From Cichorium intybus (taxonomy: Eukaryota; Streptophyta; Magnoliopsida; Asterales; Asteraceae), in contig CM042013.1 in assembly GCA_023525715.1 (NCBI GenBank), positions 68,682,994-68,746,993 of the forward strand: a stretch of 64,000 nt of DNA. Direction: 5' to 3'. A program made the translations under genes and the position numbers. This document shows, piece by piece, positions 22,997 through 35,799 of the stretch (the stretch's first letter is position 1; every line of letters begins with the position of its first letter). The notes beneath the pieces are model-generated. The model saw only the letters and a program-made list of their open reading frames with translations, did no database searches and was not told the origin of the DNA.

Positions 22997-23723
22997 GTAT
23001 CATGCTTACAGTTCTCTTTGGTGAATGGTATTTCATATGATTAGATCTTTATAGTTTTTATGGTATTTACACCTAAGATTAGAGTAAAACTGGAAACATG
23101 AATTTTGTGTACACGGGAACCTTATTCTACTTTAAAATTGTTGATCTTTCTCGCTTTATCCTAAATTGAATTAATTCAACTATTCAAGGACTATTTAATA
23201 AAAGTGTTACCTTAGTTTAAAATGTATGAAAGTTGTCTAAAATTAATTTGAGATTGGATAATTAAGAAAATTGTAACATTTCTTAATTTTGTGTATGGCT
23301 CTTTCTTTGGGAAAAAAAATATTACAATGTGGGTGTTTCTAGAGCATGGAATAGTTAAAATGTGGTTTTCTATCACAGGAATATTTTCTTTAGGAAGATG
23401 GGAAATATAGCTAATTCACAGGTTTGTTTCTATCATTTATATTCATATTAAGCTAGATAGATTCTTTGTCTCTACAAAAGTAACTAATTCTATGAAACTT
23501 GCATCCATCGCCTATAACTCCACCAACACCTAGCTTGCATAGGGCATTTCTTATCAATTCTCCTTTTAAGAAATTGAGTTGCATGTAGTTTGATTCAGTT
23601 TTATTGTGAATACAAGTTACTGGGATCTTCCTTTAATTGTAGTGGTACTTCCCTAATTGGCATTAATTGTCTTATTATGCAATTACATTGAGAATTGATC
23701 ATGACTGTTGTTCCTTAATGCAG

Positions 23724-23871
23724 AATACCTTTCTCTGTTGATGACATCTCCACTTCATTGCAAGAAAAAGATTTCAAAAACGTTAAACCTGTTGTCGACC
23801 TTGCAAATTATGGAGCCTTTCATCTAAAGATCGGACAAAAACATATTATGTTTGGCCATGGTATTGAATAA
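23724..23871 (+). CDS. Last exon of gene 1: myosin XI C-terminus
   Basis: After the acceptor aatgcag at 23723, the frame reads (R)IPFSVDDISTSLQEKDFKN, continues VKPVVDLANYGAF, and ends GHGIE-TAA at 23869-23871. The end of several plant myosin XI proteins reads IPFSVDD(L)S.SLQEKDF..VKP, so this is the true C-terminal exon of the tail. Its position downstream of exons 1-9 in the same orientation, with compatible phase, ties it to gene 1. The residues after NYGAF extend beyond the usual myosin end. Confidence 0.82.
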
Positions 23872-25254
23872 GCTGTGCGTGTACGCAAATGAAGAAGTGT
23901 ATTCTATTCCTTTTTTTTTCTTGCACTACGCCAAATAAAATACAGTTGGGCTTTGATATACCGTTATCTAACTCTTTACATAGCAAGTCCAGCATTACAT
24001 AATATGAATATCTATATAACTTGTATATGTTGTAAAGTGTAATCTAATTGACGACTTGTAGTAGTTTTACGAGCGATGATTGAGTGATCTAGTGGAAGTA
24101 ATAAATTAATAGAAGTTGTATGATGGATATGAAATCAAAAGGCTAATATCTTAATGAAAAAATGAATGTCACACAACCCATATTGTTAGTTCGACTGGCC
24201 GGGATGGCCGTATTCAATTCCTTTTCGTATTCTGTGGAGCAAAAAAGTACCTAGGAGATTGTGTTGTATTATTATTTCAAACCTTTAGTTCAAATGGTAA
24301 GACGTATTAATTCCATTTGTCTCGGCACGTGTTAACTTTGGCACTTACACTACAAGATTAATCCGCATTAGTGGTGCCACCTTTAGTGGAAACACTGTTA
24401 TATGCGACCGATTGAAGGCGTTGGATGTCTTTGTTTATAGCGGTGTCGCCACTCATGCGGCAATCCAGGTGCACACAACAAAGTTAATGTTTCCCCTTGA
24501 TTAGTTGTAAAATCGATCAGCAAAAAGTGCTGGAATTTCCCCCGCCTGATTTTGTGTTGCCGCTATTGACTGTCGTCCTTATTGGGGTCTTTGCTAAAGG
24601 AACTTCAAAGTCGCCGGTATCGTTGGTTGTTGTCACTAAAGGCAGTGTCGCAATAGGCATCATCGATAAAGGCTTCACAACTTAACCCCTTTCCAACTCT
24701 ATTTACGCATTTTTATCGGCATCTTTTTTTTCCAGACTCTCTGATCGACGACTAGAACAGCAAAGTAGCACCAGCCCTTGCTGACGATGTCCATCTCCTC
24801 CTTTCTTCTCTTTGTCAGCCTCTAGAACAACCCCACCACCAACTAAATTTATAATCCACTTATAACAAATAAGTGGATTATTTAAAGTACAATGCTCTAT
24901 TAGAAAAAAACAAATGTATGACGCGTCAATTAAAAATAATTAAAGTAAACCCTAAGCTAAATTTTTCTAAACCGTAAATCCTAGATTCTTTATCCTAAAC
25001 CCTAAACCGTAAACCTAACCTTTTTATTGACTGTGAAAAGGAAGAATTGTTTTTCAACTTATTTTTCTCTCGACTCACTAATCACACTGAAGTTCTCCAC
25101 AAATCTCCCGTGAATCACCTTTTTGATTTGTTCTTATTTCAAAACTTACTTAAAAAGTGTTTTTCACACCCTTGTCTTTGGTGGATCTGTTTTTAACACC
25201 CTTTAAATTTTACTTTGAGTTTCTCAAGCTTTGTATTAGTATTACATATTACAA
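23872..25254. other. 3' flank of gene 1; no gene recognised
   Basis: The phrase CACTACAAGATTAATCCGC near 24348 looks like a CACTA-type terminus but no partner end was found. Around 24970-25015 there are two perfect CCTAAAC units among degenerate relatives (cctaaaccctaaacc), telomere-like but short. No coding region was recognised. Confidence 0.35.
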
Positions 25255-26248
25255 TGGCAAACTACAATCCAAATAAGAATTGTTTCAACATATATTCCGA
25301 TTCAATTGCCAATAATGTCGGCGGATCAAATTGAGCCCCTATACTTATTCCTAGCGAATTCATCATGCGTGACTCGTATGAAATTTTATCTTGTTGGTCA
25401 TGAATTTGACATATGACATTTCGTTTCCACTAGAAAACAATACTCGGATGTCGCTAGCACTATTACAATACCACCACCCGATATTCCTGCTGAAACTGCA
25501 CAAATATGGGTACTCCAACACCTATGAGTATTGATCAAACTTTAACAAATGACAGCTAAACTTGAAGCTAAAGATATGCAAGAGCTTTATTCGGGTATTC
25601 CCCACGATATCTTCAAAAATACTGCAGATGAGAAAAGAGAAACTCCTTACGGTATCTAAGAAGCGTTAAGAAATTTTTTTTGAGGGGATAATCAAAATAG
25701 TTGCTGGTTGAAAGAAAGTTGTGATGAATGATATCGATGTATGCGAGATGCATCCTAATGAATCTGTTGACGATGTTTTCACACGCTATAACATTTCCAT
25801 CAATCGACTAAAAATGTGTGGTGGACGAACATCCCATGAAGAGATTAACCTTAAATTTCTAAACATATTAACTCCAAAATGGGCAAGCGTCGAAAGGTTG
25901 ATAAATAAGATTACTCCAATAGACAACACTTCTCTTTATAACTTGTATGGTGAACTCCAAGTCCATGAAGCTACTACTAAACTGAACAATTGTTTCTATT
26001 AAGGCCCTTTGGCTCGATTTTTGTTCAACCTACAACTAGACTTGGTTTACCTCAAAATCAAACTTATCAAAACTCACAATTTTTAAAACATTGGTTCAAA
26101 TCTACTAAGTATGCATCAAAATCACATTCCAAATCAAATTTTAGGACAAACTCATTTATTAAATCAAGCTTCAAACCAATTTTCAGGACAATTCCAGCTT
26201 TCAAATTCAAATCCAAATCCTTTATCAAGACACATTGATCAATTCTCT
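25255..26248 (+). pseudogene. Decayed Copia gag
   Basis: It begins ATGGCAAACTACAATCC at 25255. Later it encodes MHPNESVDDVFTRYNISINRL..CGG and INLKFLNILTPKWASVERLI..LYNLYGELQVHE, the UBN2-type gag signature of Copia elements, ending in an N/Q-rich tail (HQNHIPNQILGQTHLLNQAS). Several stops and frameshifts break it (for example near 25333 and 25660). The N/Q-rich text seems to resume after 35564, beyond the LTR-like repeats. Confidence 0.75.
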
Positions 26249-26968
26249 TGTGACCAATCCCTAACAGATGCCAAAAATTGTTCCGTAAGATCAAAACATT
26301 TATAAACTTAACTTATTATAGTAAGACTATCACACTAGGCAATGTACCTAATCGTGTAGTAGTTAGTATTGGTAAGAAGGTGTGTCGAACAATTGGGGAA
26401 CATGTATGAAACAGAGTTAGCTTATTTGATCATTGGCTAATTAGAAAACAGAAAATAAAATGGGGAATTTAATATAAAATGCATAAATAAACGCAAAGCA
26501 AACAAATAATGAAAACTGACTTCGTAACAAATCAAAAAAATTCTTTATTAGACATGAAGTAAACCTTCAATTATGATTGGCTTCTGTCATGTGCAATGTA
26601 TATTAATAACATATTTATACTCTGTATCGGCCTTTCGAACGACTTATGGACTCTCAAAATAGCGATTCTAGGGTTTTGCCTCGGCTGGAATCTTCAATGA
26701 ATGCTTATATAGTTTTTCTACCGAGCTCTGATGCAGCGCGTCATTGTGTCCCACGTAGCCCGTCGGGCTTAAATATCGTGATGCACTCTAGGATGCGTCG
26801 CGAACTTTGTCTAGAAAGTCCATTTTAGCTCCTTTTTCTCCAATATGCCTAAATTCTTGAAATAATGAATTCAATCCATTAAGTATAATTTTCTCACTTT
26901 TTGGCTTAAAATACATCTACTTGTACCCTAATATCGTGTATAAAATATGTATAATTAACGTGATATCA
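26249..26968 (+). repeat. LTR-like repeat, copy A
   Basis: TG...CA ended block from TGTGACCAATCCC to TAACGTGATATCA. The beginning (gatgccaaaaa.tt, actaggcaatgtacctaat) and end (tagaaagtccattttagctcc, cactttttggcttaaaatacat) match copy B at 28219-35563. About 600 bp present in copy B is absent here. No target duplication was found. Confidence 0.6.
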
Positions 26969-28218
26969 AAATACCCAACACTTGGACTTTTCTTGTCCTA
27001 AAGAAAACTAGGGTTTTTTAGCCTTTAAAACCATTAGCTTAACATATTCCAATATTAATTACTGATTATTAAAACAATAAACAAAAACAATACATAAACT
27101 ATACCTAGAATCATACCCATATATGTGTATAGGTTAATTTTTACTTTTCATGCCCAAATTAAATTTCCTTCCCATAAGAAACAAATCTCTTGTGTGGAAA
27201 CTACTCATTTGTACATCCCATATAATCCCCATCCTCAAGACTTATTGCTAAATTTCCAAGATTACTCTTATGACGCACTATTTAAAAACTTTTGCATATA
27301 TTTCTTTGTTTGATTTAACTTTTTAGCACTTCATTGCTACTCTTTATTATTATTTCAATTTTCTTCCAATAGCTTAGGTAGTTATGAAAATTTTGTGTGA
27401 TAAGTACTTGTATTGCATTTTACCAACTTTCTTAATTCTTTTACTTTTCTTGTATCTTTGAAACTCGTGACTTTCTATCGAACTATCGACTAAAATTTTT
27501 TGGCTCAAGACTATACAGAGTCTACTCATTCAAATTCCAAAGGCCACTAAGAAAATTCTATGACTTTCTATGAAACTCATGTGGTGAGCTTGTAACAAAA
27601 TTATCCCAAACCAACTGGTGCTAGGAAATTAGGCGGAGGAAACACCATTTTCAAGTCTACCAGCTCAAGTATCATAGGCCTCGGGTTGAATTTCCATCCT
27701 AAGTTTCAATCTTATGGTACACCTTTATATTTGAGATCACTCTTAGCACTTATTTATTATTTCTTTTCTCGTTTCAGCACATTTATTTGTTTTATTAAAT
27801 CTTTTTTCCTCAGTTCGGTAACAACATAAGCCCAGGTTTGAAACGTTGTAAATCTAACTAAACCTATGTTAGCTAGGACTTAGTAATGCTTACAACTAAA
27901 ATGATACTTGAGTACCATGTACTAATTAATTGATAAGGGGATTATTTTGTCAACAATGGAAAACCATGTTATAGCTAACACACTAGCTACGTGCTAACTT
28001 ATAAGTAAATAATTTAATTGGGACGGTGAATAGCCACATATACTATATATGAAAGCTAAATATAACCTCACTACCTATTTTCATCAATTATTTCAGATAT
28101 ATTTAGTTTAATTATTCAGTTATGGAAAAATGTCAAAGCAAAAAGTATAAAATTAGCCAAATAAACCTAGATGCTTGCTCTATACTTTTTCGACCTCCCG
28201 CCATCTGATCTTTTCGTG
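26969..28218. other. Spacer between LTR-like copies A and B
   Basis: AT-rich with no protein domain recognised. If A and B are the two LTRs of one element, this is its deleted interior. The primer-binding-site position after 26968 shows no familiar tRNA complement. Confidence 0.35.
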
Positions 28219-30042
28219 TGTGACCAATCCCTTGAAGATGCCAAAAACTTCTGCGTAATACCAAAATATTTATAAACCTAACTTATTGACCTAGGACTGT
28301 TAGACACTAGGCAGTGTACCTAATTGTGTCACGATATAGTATTGATAATAAAGGGTGTCAAACACTTGGGGAACGAGTATGAAATAGAGTTAACATATTT
28401 GATTATTGGGTTATTAGAAACGGAAAATAAAGTGGGAATTTAATGTAAAATGCAGAAACAAACGAGAAACAAACAAACATGGAAAACTGACTTGGTAATA
28501 TATCAAAATGTATCCTTTATTACACTTGATTTCACCCTTATTTATGATTGAGTTCTATTTTGTGCGATGAATATTAATAAATTGCTCACTGATTCCTAAG
28601 TTGATTAGTTCCCTTGGTCGATTCACTAATCCTAATGGTTCTAAAGATTCCTACCCATAATGATCATGTTAATTAGTACATTTATTACTGGTCATTAGTT
28701 CATATCATGTAATATTCAATTTGTTATCAATCTCAATGGCCAAGATAACTAATTGTAACATAGAATGAACATATAATGTCAACCCATACATTAAAGTTCA
28801 TTAGTTTTTCTGCCTAACCTAGGATTTGGTCTATCACTAGTTACCACAGTCTAATGGTCATAAAATAGTTATAATTCAAGTAACATAATCAGATTGGTCT
28901 TCTAAGTCATGTAAACTCTGTAATAGGGAACAAAGATACAAGCTTTAATACACAAGATTCATCGATCAACCTAACACGATATATTAAACACCTACTAATA
29001 TTCAAATAACAATCAAGCAACAAAGGCGGGTTCATCAAACTAACTAAGGAATAGTGGGTTTTATCCTAAATCCATAACTAGAACAATGTAAAATCATAAT
29101 GAGTGCTAATTTAGACAGAAAAGAAAACGAGAATGATAACATAATACATTAGCTCTCGATCTGTGACAACTAAATTTTTTTGTATAAATAAGAATTAAGT
29201 GTAAGTACGTTTGATGTCAAGAAGGATTGATGTCACATATATTAAATGTACAATAGAACGGGCAAAATGGTCCAAGAAGGTGAAATTTTAAAAAGTGTTT
29301 TAAGACCACTTACTAAGTCATAAGTAAGTATTATTTCATTTAGAATTTTGGATTCTAAGGATACAAGGGCAAAATCTGAATCAAAGGACTAAAAGTGAAA
29401 ATTTTATGGAATAATCTGTAAAAATTTATACCTCAAAATATATGAAAAATGGGAAAAAAGTCATCAAAGTGACTTTAGTAATAATTGAGATAACAAAAAC
29501 ATAGGAAAAAGATTCGGGTCATTTGGACTCAAAACGAAGAAGTTATGACGAAATTAAAATGACCCAAAAGTGGCAAAAATAACCAAATGGTCATATTCAA
29601 TAGCCGATAACAGAAAATCCATAAAAATTTAGAATTAAGTTAGTAAAGGAAAATTGTAAATCTCGTTCCCACCTTTCTAAAGAAAGAAAATTTGTAAAAT
29701 TTGGATGTCATATGCAAAAGTTATGACTTATGAAAATCAAGAAAATAAGGAACAAAGAAAAATATTCCAAGGCAATTAACTGAGGGGCATTTTAGTCATT
29801 TAGTAAAATATGATCCAATTGAAATTAGAACCCGGTTTTGATATATTGTGTGCGCGTATCACGTCTCCCTCTTCTCGATATTCGCAAACACGCATCCAAA
29901 TATTTCAAAATCAAAAATCGGGAGATTAGAAAAGAAATCGGGAATCAAGAAAGTAGCATGAGGGAGTATGAGATTTAGATTCAAAGAAGGAGGAATCACG
30001 ATTCTGATTCAAAGAGAGATCGAGAGACCGATTGAGAACCCC

Positions 30043-30059
30043 GGGGGGGGGGGGGGGGG
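30043..30059 (+). repeat. Poly-G run (17 bases)
   Basis: Seventeen consecutive G after CC within an AT-rich element. It could be real, with G-quadruplex potential, or an assembly or sequencing artefact. Confidence 0.9.
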
Positions 30060-31621
30060 TTGTGCAACAGACGAATTAACAGTTGGAGCTGCTCCCGCCT
30101 GGACCAACAGTTGTGCTTGAGAAGGTGACCGGCAGCGGCGGCTTAGCTGTGCGCATGAACTAGAAACCGAAAGATATAAGGAGAAACGAGATAGAGAGGC
30201 AGATCGATGGTCAGATAGGTGAAAGAAACAAGGCAGCCTAGCTGCTGTCGGCGACTAGAGGCAGGAGAAGGCGGTGCCGCCGCCCACAGCCACTGTAGAC
30301 GTCGCTGATGGTAAGGGGGAGTTCTACAACTTGCTTTTTTTTGAAGAAAGCAACCCTAACTCTTCCTGATTTTTCAATATTGGACGGATATTTGAGGTAT
30401 GGACTCAACCCTAGATTCAAATTTCCAAATGGGATTGCAAATTGTTGAATGTATGTCGATTTTGATGCTGGATGTTTGGAATTTGATCAAACAACTAAGC
30501 TTACGTCCTCATTTGTTGAGGGTTCTTAATGCATGATGAAATTAAGGGTTGATAATTGAAATGCATTGAGGAATAAGTTCAAGAATCTATAAGAATCAAG
30601 TCTTATGTAAGAATTAACCATGTTCAAAGCTGAATTTTGTGGTATGTTTATATGTTGTTGATAATTTGAAGTTAAGAACACATGGTGGACAAAAAACTAC
30701 ACATATGTTAGATATTTAATCGTTCATGATGAAGTTGGATTCATACTTTTTGAAATGCTTTGTGTCAAGGGTCTTTTGCTTGGTGTTAAATTGAAATTAT
30801 GAAAGAAGCAAGAGAATGAAAATTGGCATTTATAAATTTGGACATCTTTGACTTTTTCTGTCAAAGTCAAACAGTGGACTAAAACTCAAATTACTTGGAA
30901 TTTGGCTTGTCATATGGGAAATTGAGTCTAGATATATGAAAAACTATATGTAATAAGTTAGAAACACCAAAGAATTAAGAAAATGAAGCTTGTTAGCTTA
31001 CTGATAATAAAATGACAAAAAGAGGGACAAAAATTGACTTGTAAAAGTCTAAATGAGACAAGAATTGGTGTAGATGTTCATGATCAAGAAACTAGTTAAA
31101 GTATGATCTATGGAATATGCTTACACCACAATATGGTAACATTGAATTGGAAAGCCAAGCAATTTGTTAAATGGCATGTAAAATACCATTTAGTCATAAA
31201 AAGACTATAATTAGATTATTTTTAGTAAAATGGTCGTTTTAGGCCTAAGAAACAAAAGTTTGAGAAGTGACCCCAAGACTTGAATACTATGATTCATTGT
31301 CATATAATTATGCTAGATTAAAAGAAATAACGAAGTCTAGGTCAAGAAAGAAGGTGTTTTGGTTAAGTTTAAAAATGGAGCAAAATAGTCGCGGTTGAAC
31401 TAAAAGTTACCGTTTTAGCAAATACGAGCCCCCATATGAGTATGAAATGAATTTATATCAATATTTATGTGTTGTTGGGTGGTTTTGATGATGACATATA
31501 TAAAAAGCGTGATGTCAAGGTTGTAGAAGTCGCCAGGCGGTAGGTGGGCGGTCGACTGGGGCCTAGGACTAGTCGGCGCCTAGGCGGGGAGTATTAATTG
31601 TAATAAATTTTATTTTTTTTA

Positions 31622-31624
<3 letters not shown>

Positions 31625-31706
<82 letters not shown>
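31625..31706. repeat. (TA)n microsatellite
   Basis: About 40 TA units inside the hAT-type element. Confidence 0.95.
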
Positions 31707-31711
<5 letters not shown>

Positions 31712-32264
31712 TACTAGTAAGATTTAGGGTACCAATGAAAGTACAATGTTATAATAAAAATCTCAATGAAAGTACAATGCTGTTTCTTGCACTTGTTTGG
31801 ATCATATTTGCCACATATTTTAAGAAAAATGTACCTTGTTAATAGAGAATCACATCTAAAAACCCATCCATTTTATCAAACCTGCATACATCAAACCTGC
31901 ATACATCAAACTCAGTTGAAGCAAATGATACATGTGCAGAAAAAATAAAAATGCTTATCTTACTTACATTTTTTTCACATCTAGGCCTTTTAGATCTGGT
32001 ATATCACCTTCCAGATTGTTGAAACTAAGATCTCTGTGTGTGAATATAGACCAAGAAAGAGTAAAATCAGATTGTTGAAACTAAGATCTCTGTGTGTGAA
32101 TTAAGATCGGTATATCACCTTTTAGATATGGTATATCTTACATTTTTTTCACATCTAGGCCTTTTAGGCTTCTATCAATCAAGAAATGGAAGAAGGAGAA
32201 TCATTACAGATGCTTCAATTTGGACATTTGTGATATAAAATCAGGTATCGTCCTGGTTATTCTA

Positions 32265-32875
32265 TAGCTCCTGCAATCGATAACAACCTGCAAATGGAAG
32301 TCGGATGGCTTATCAGACACACAAATGGAAGTCGGATGGCAGAGACGACCAAATACGAAATCGATAATCAAAACTCGAAATCAAAAAACCTGCAATCGAT
32401 AACATCTTCAATCGGTAAATACGAAATCCTTACCATCTTCAATCGATAAATACGAAATCCTTACCAGACACACAACCTGCAATCGATAACATCTTCCCGG
32501 TTATTCTATAGCTCCTGCAATCGATAACAACCTGCAATCGATAACATCTTTAATCGGTAAATACGAAATCCTTACCAGACACACAAATGGAAGTCGGATG
32601 GCTTATCAGACACACAAATGGAAGTCGGAGGCAGAGACGACCAAATACGAAATCGATAATCAAAACTCGAAATCAAAAAAACGAAATCAAACTCGAACTT
32701 GAAATCAGAAAATCAGAAATCGAACTTGAAATCGAAAATCGAACTTGAAATCGAACTTGAAATCGGAACTCGAACCTGAACTCGAAATTGAAAATCGGAA
32801 ATCGGAACTCGAACTTGAAATCGAAAATCGGAACTCGAACTTGAACTCGAACTCGAACCTGCAACCTGAAGGAAG
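32265..32875. repeat. Tandem repeats inside the hAT-type element
   Basis: First part (32265-32670): shuffled copies of cctgcaatcgataaca, aatggaagtcggatggc and taaatacgaaatcctta. Second part (32690-32875): short units of the gaacttgaaatcg / ggaactcgaacct type. The antisense open frame at 32673-33050 translates this into an Arg/Phe/Ser alternation and is not a gene. Confidence 0.85.
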
Positions 32876-33945
32876 AATGGAGGCCGACGACGGGAGGGGA
32901 TGACCGAGGAAGCCACCGGAGACGGAGGAACATAGAGGCGGAGGAGGATCGATTGGGAGGGAGACGAGAGACGAGAAATGGAAGGGAGAGTGGGAGACGA
33001 GAGGCGGGATCGATTAGGTCAAAACTGTGAGGAAACTCGAAAATTTTCACCGGCGCCTAGCCCACATTTGACCGCCTATGACCGTCTAGCCTGCCGTTGA
33101 CCGATGTTGACCACGCCCGACTAATTAAGCCGCATAGCACTAATCGTGTGCAGTTTTGGTCCGCCTAGCGCCTAGGCGCCGCCTAGGCGGCCGCCTAGGC
33201 CGACTTTTACAACACTGCGTGATGTTTAAAAATAATTTTTATTTTTATAATCTTTAACGGCAAAATTGCCAAAAATAAAATAAAGAGCGAAAAGATGGAT
33301 GTTTTGACATTTAAGCATTGATATTGATTTATAAATATGTTGGGATCAGAAAGTTACTAAAATTTTCATGCTAAAACCTGTGAAAAGACAATTAGGCAAA
33401 GTACGATGCCTAAATAGGAAAACGGTCAAAAAAATACTGAAACGAAAAGTGGCTTAAAAGGTCCCATAAAGCTTTACCAATGTTTTAAACACTATTGATA
33501 CATTGTTGGGTTATATAACAATGACTTAGACAAAAGTTTACACGAATATGCCATTTTTAGTCAAAATGGGACACAAAGGGTAAAATCGTCCAAAATGATT
33601 ATTATACCTTAAGAGTCATACTTGGACATTGGAATGTAATTAGATGATGACTAGAAATAGTCCAAGAATTATTAGACAATCACTATATGTTTAGTTGTCT
33701 AATAAGTTCTAATCTTTTATTAGATTAATAAGAGATTGAAAGACGTTTGGAAGCAATGAAGGACTAGAGTTATGTGGATTAGTGTAGCTAGACGTACTTA
33801 GCTACAAAGGTGAGTACATGTGCTTTTTCCCACTATGGGGTACATGGCAAAATGTTTATATTGTTTTATGTGACTTTTAAATATGAAATGATATGCAAGT
33901 TTATCTATCTATGTGATGATTATAAAAGTCTTACATAATGATTTG

Positions 33946-34275
33946 AAAAGTATGTGTTGGCATCAAGCCATAATGATTTGAAAGTATGTTTTGACATTAA
34001 GCCATAATGATTGAAAGTATGTTTTGGCTTCAAGCCATAATGTTATGAAAATAAGTTTTGACATCTAGCCTTACAAATGTTTATGAAAGAAAGTTTTGGC
34101 ATCTAGCCTTACGAATGTTTATGAAAGAAAGTTTTGGCACATAGCCTTATGAATGTTTATGAAAGAAAGTTTTGACATCTAGCTTTACGATTGTTTATGA
34201 AAGAAAGTTTTGGCAGCTAGCCTTACGAATGTTCAAGAAAGAAAGTTTTGGCATCTAGCGTTAATGTATTTGTGA
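33946..34275 (+). repeat. Minisatellite, about 35-40 bp unit
   Basis: About eight or nine units of the form gttttggcatctagcctta followed by cgaatgtttatgaaagaaa, the first ones more diverged. It lies within the 3' part of the solo LTR. Confidence 0.88.
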
Positions 34276-35799
34276 ATGAATGTTTTGATGATAAGCAATG
34301 ATATGTTTATGAATGACTGGTATTTAAGATTTGAATGAATGCATCTATGCAAGACAGTATGAACAAAGAACATGATTCTTTCTGCATTGGCCATGATGTT
34401 CCCGTAACGGAACCTAGAGGAATCTATTGGGGTGGTACCAACCTCGTCGCAAAGTAGATGTCCTAAAGCTTATGATGCTAGGATGGACCGATTTCGTTCT
34501 TTCCATCTTAGCCTAGACTTGGGTTATCACGTTAAGTGATTAATGACCTAAGTATAAAAACATATTTATGATTGATTATCGGTCAAGTTTAAGTAATGAA
34601 AGTTTTATGATGATAAACTTATTATGAAAGGCTTTAAAAGCAAAATGATGATATGTTTCAGTTATTATGTTTTTTTTAACAGCAAGTCTTTTGACATGAT
34701 TTGATTACAATAGTTTTGAAACTGACATATGTTATGTTTATAAATGTTTTGTGCCCAAATTCATGTAGCTCACGAGACGTTTTCGTCTTACGTATTTCAT
34801 TTTTATGCCATGTATCCCAGGTTCTAGACATGAGAGATAGAATCAAATAGATGACACGAAGAAAGTGGGATCTTAGATGGAGTGAACCTTGGCTGATGTA
34901 CTGGTTTGTAATCCTAACTTGCTTTCTTTGGTCTTGTTTGATATGAGGTTGTAACCTCCGAAGTTGTACAAACATTTTTACAACTAAATGGTTTATGTTA
35001 GGACCAAAATTTTAAGACATGACACGAGGTCATGAGAAAAGTTTTCAAAAGTTGATATGTTGTCACATAATGTTTTAAAACATGATGGGATAACGTTATT
35101 ATACTTTTAGCATTAATGCGCTTTTGGCGTTATTGCACTTTTAAAAAAATTATGAAAATCGGGGCGTTATACGATCCTTCATGATTTCTGCTCTATATCC
35201 CAAAATATCAATTTTAGGTTTTTTACTAGGGTGGAATCTCGAATAAATGCTTTGGATTTGAATAAATAGCAGCTTATCTATTTTTCTGCCAACCTCCGAT
35301 GCAACGCGTCTGGCTTGAATATCATGATTTCATTGTTATCTTTTGTCGTCATCTTTATCCTTTTGTAGCAGGGTGATGCACTCTTGGGCGCATTGTGATA
35401 TTCGTCTAGAAAGTCCATTTTTATCTCCTTTACCCCAATATGTACAATTTCCTGAAATAATAAATTTCAAGCCATTAAGTTCCATTTATCTCACTTTTTA
35501 GCTTAAAATACATTTATTAGTACCCTAGTATCGCATATAAAATGTATAATTAACGCGATATCACACATGCAATATCCCAACCCTATTCTGAATAACTTTG
35601 TGAGTTAAGCAAGTTTTCAATCTCAATATCCAAATCTGACTCAACTTAGGAATTTCGGATATATGCAAATACTGTTTTCTAAAATGGATAATTTTGGTTA
35701 AAACAGTTTATCTTTGACAAACTTACTCGTATAAAAAAGGTTTTTCAAATGCAAAAAGTGCTTTTGTTAGTAATACTTTCCAACACCAAATTCTGAAGA

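Larger units (their letters stand above)
31516..33217. mobile_element. Non-autonomous hAT-type transposon with 8 bp TSD
   Basis: CGTGATGT lies on both sides (31508-31515 and 33218-33225), the 8 bp duplication expected of hAT elements. The 17 bp ends CAAGGTTGTAGAAGTCG and (rc) CAGTGTTGTAAAAGTCG form imperfect TIRs. Both subterminal regions carry many GCCTAGGCG motifs in opposite orientation, typical of transposase-binding repeats. Inside are a (TA)n run and tandem repeats. No transposase is present. Confidence 0.9.
29162..35171 (+). mobile_element. Long solo LTR (Gypsy-like) with perfect 5 bp TSD
   Basis: Starts TGTGACAACT at 29162 and ends GGGGCGTTATA at 35171 (a decayed ..TTACA end). CGATC is present on both sides (29157-29161 and 35172-35176). 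No internal polyprotein is found. After subtracting the nested hAT element, the LTR is about 4.3 kb. The first 400 bp match, inverted, the 53360-53755 end of another solo LTR in this window (shared taagtcata.taagtattatttcattt and cgggtcatttgga). It carries a 17-base G run at 30043-30059 and a minisatellite at 33946-34275. Confidence 0.82.
28219..35563 (+). repeat. LTR-like repeat, copy B, split by solo LTR
   Basis: Starts TGTGACCAATCCC at 28219 and ends TAACGCGATATCA at 35563. It is interrupted at 29161/35177 by a solo LTR flanked by the 5 bp duplication cgatc. With the insert removed it is about 1.33 kb and aligns at both ends to copy A. Confidence 0.62.

Noticed and set aside
23395..23422. 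Possible small exon reading KMGNIANSQ between gene 1 exons 10 and 11
   Set aside because: It would leave phase 0 before an exon that needs phase 2, and its donor (gtttg) is weak.
24497..24685. 62-codon frame with hydrophobic peptide after gene 1
   Set aside because: Short, isolated, and next to a CACTA-like terminus. More likely repeat-derived than a gene.
32673..33050. 125-codon antisense open frame (Arg/Phe/Val-rich)
   Set aside because: Translation of short tandem repeats within the hAT-type element; no family resemblance.
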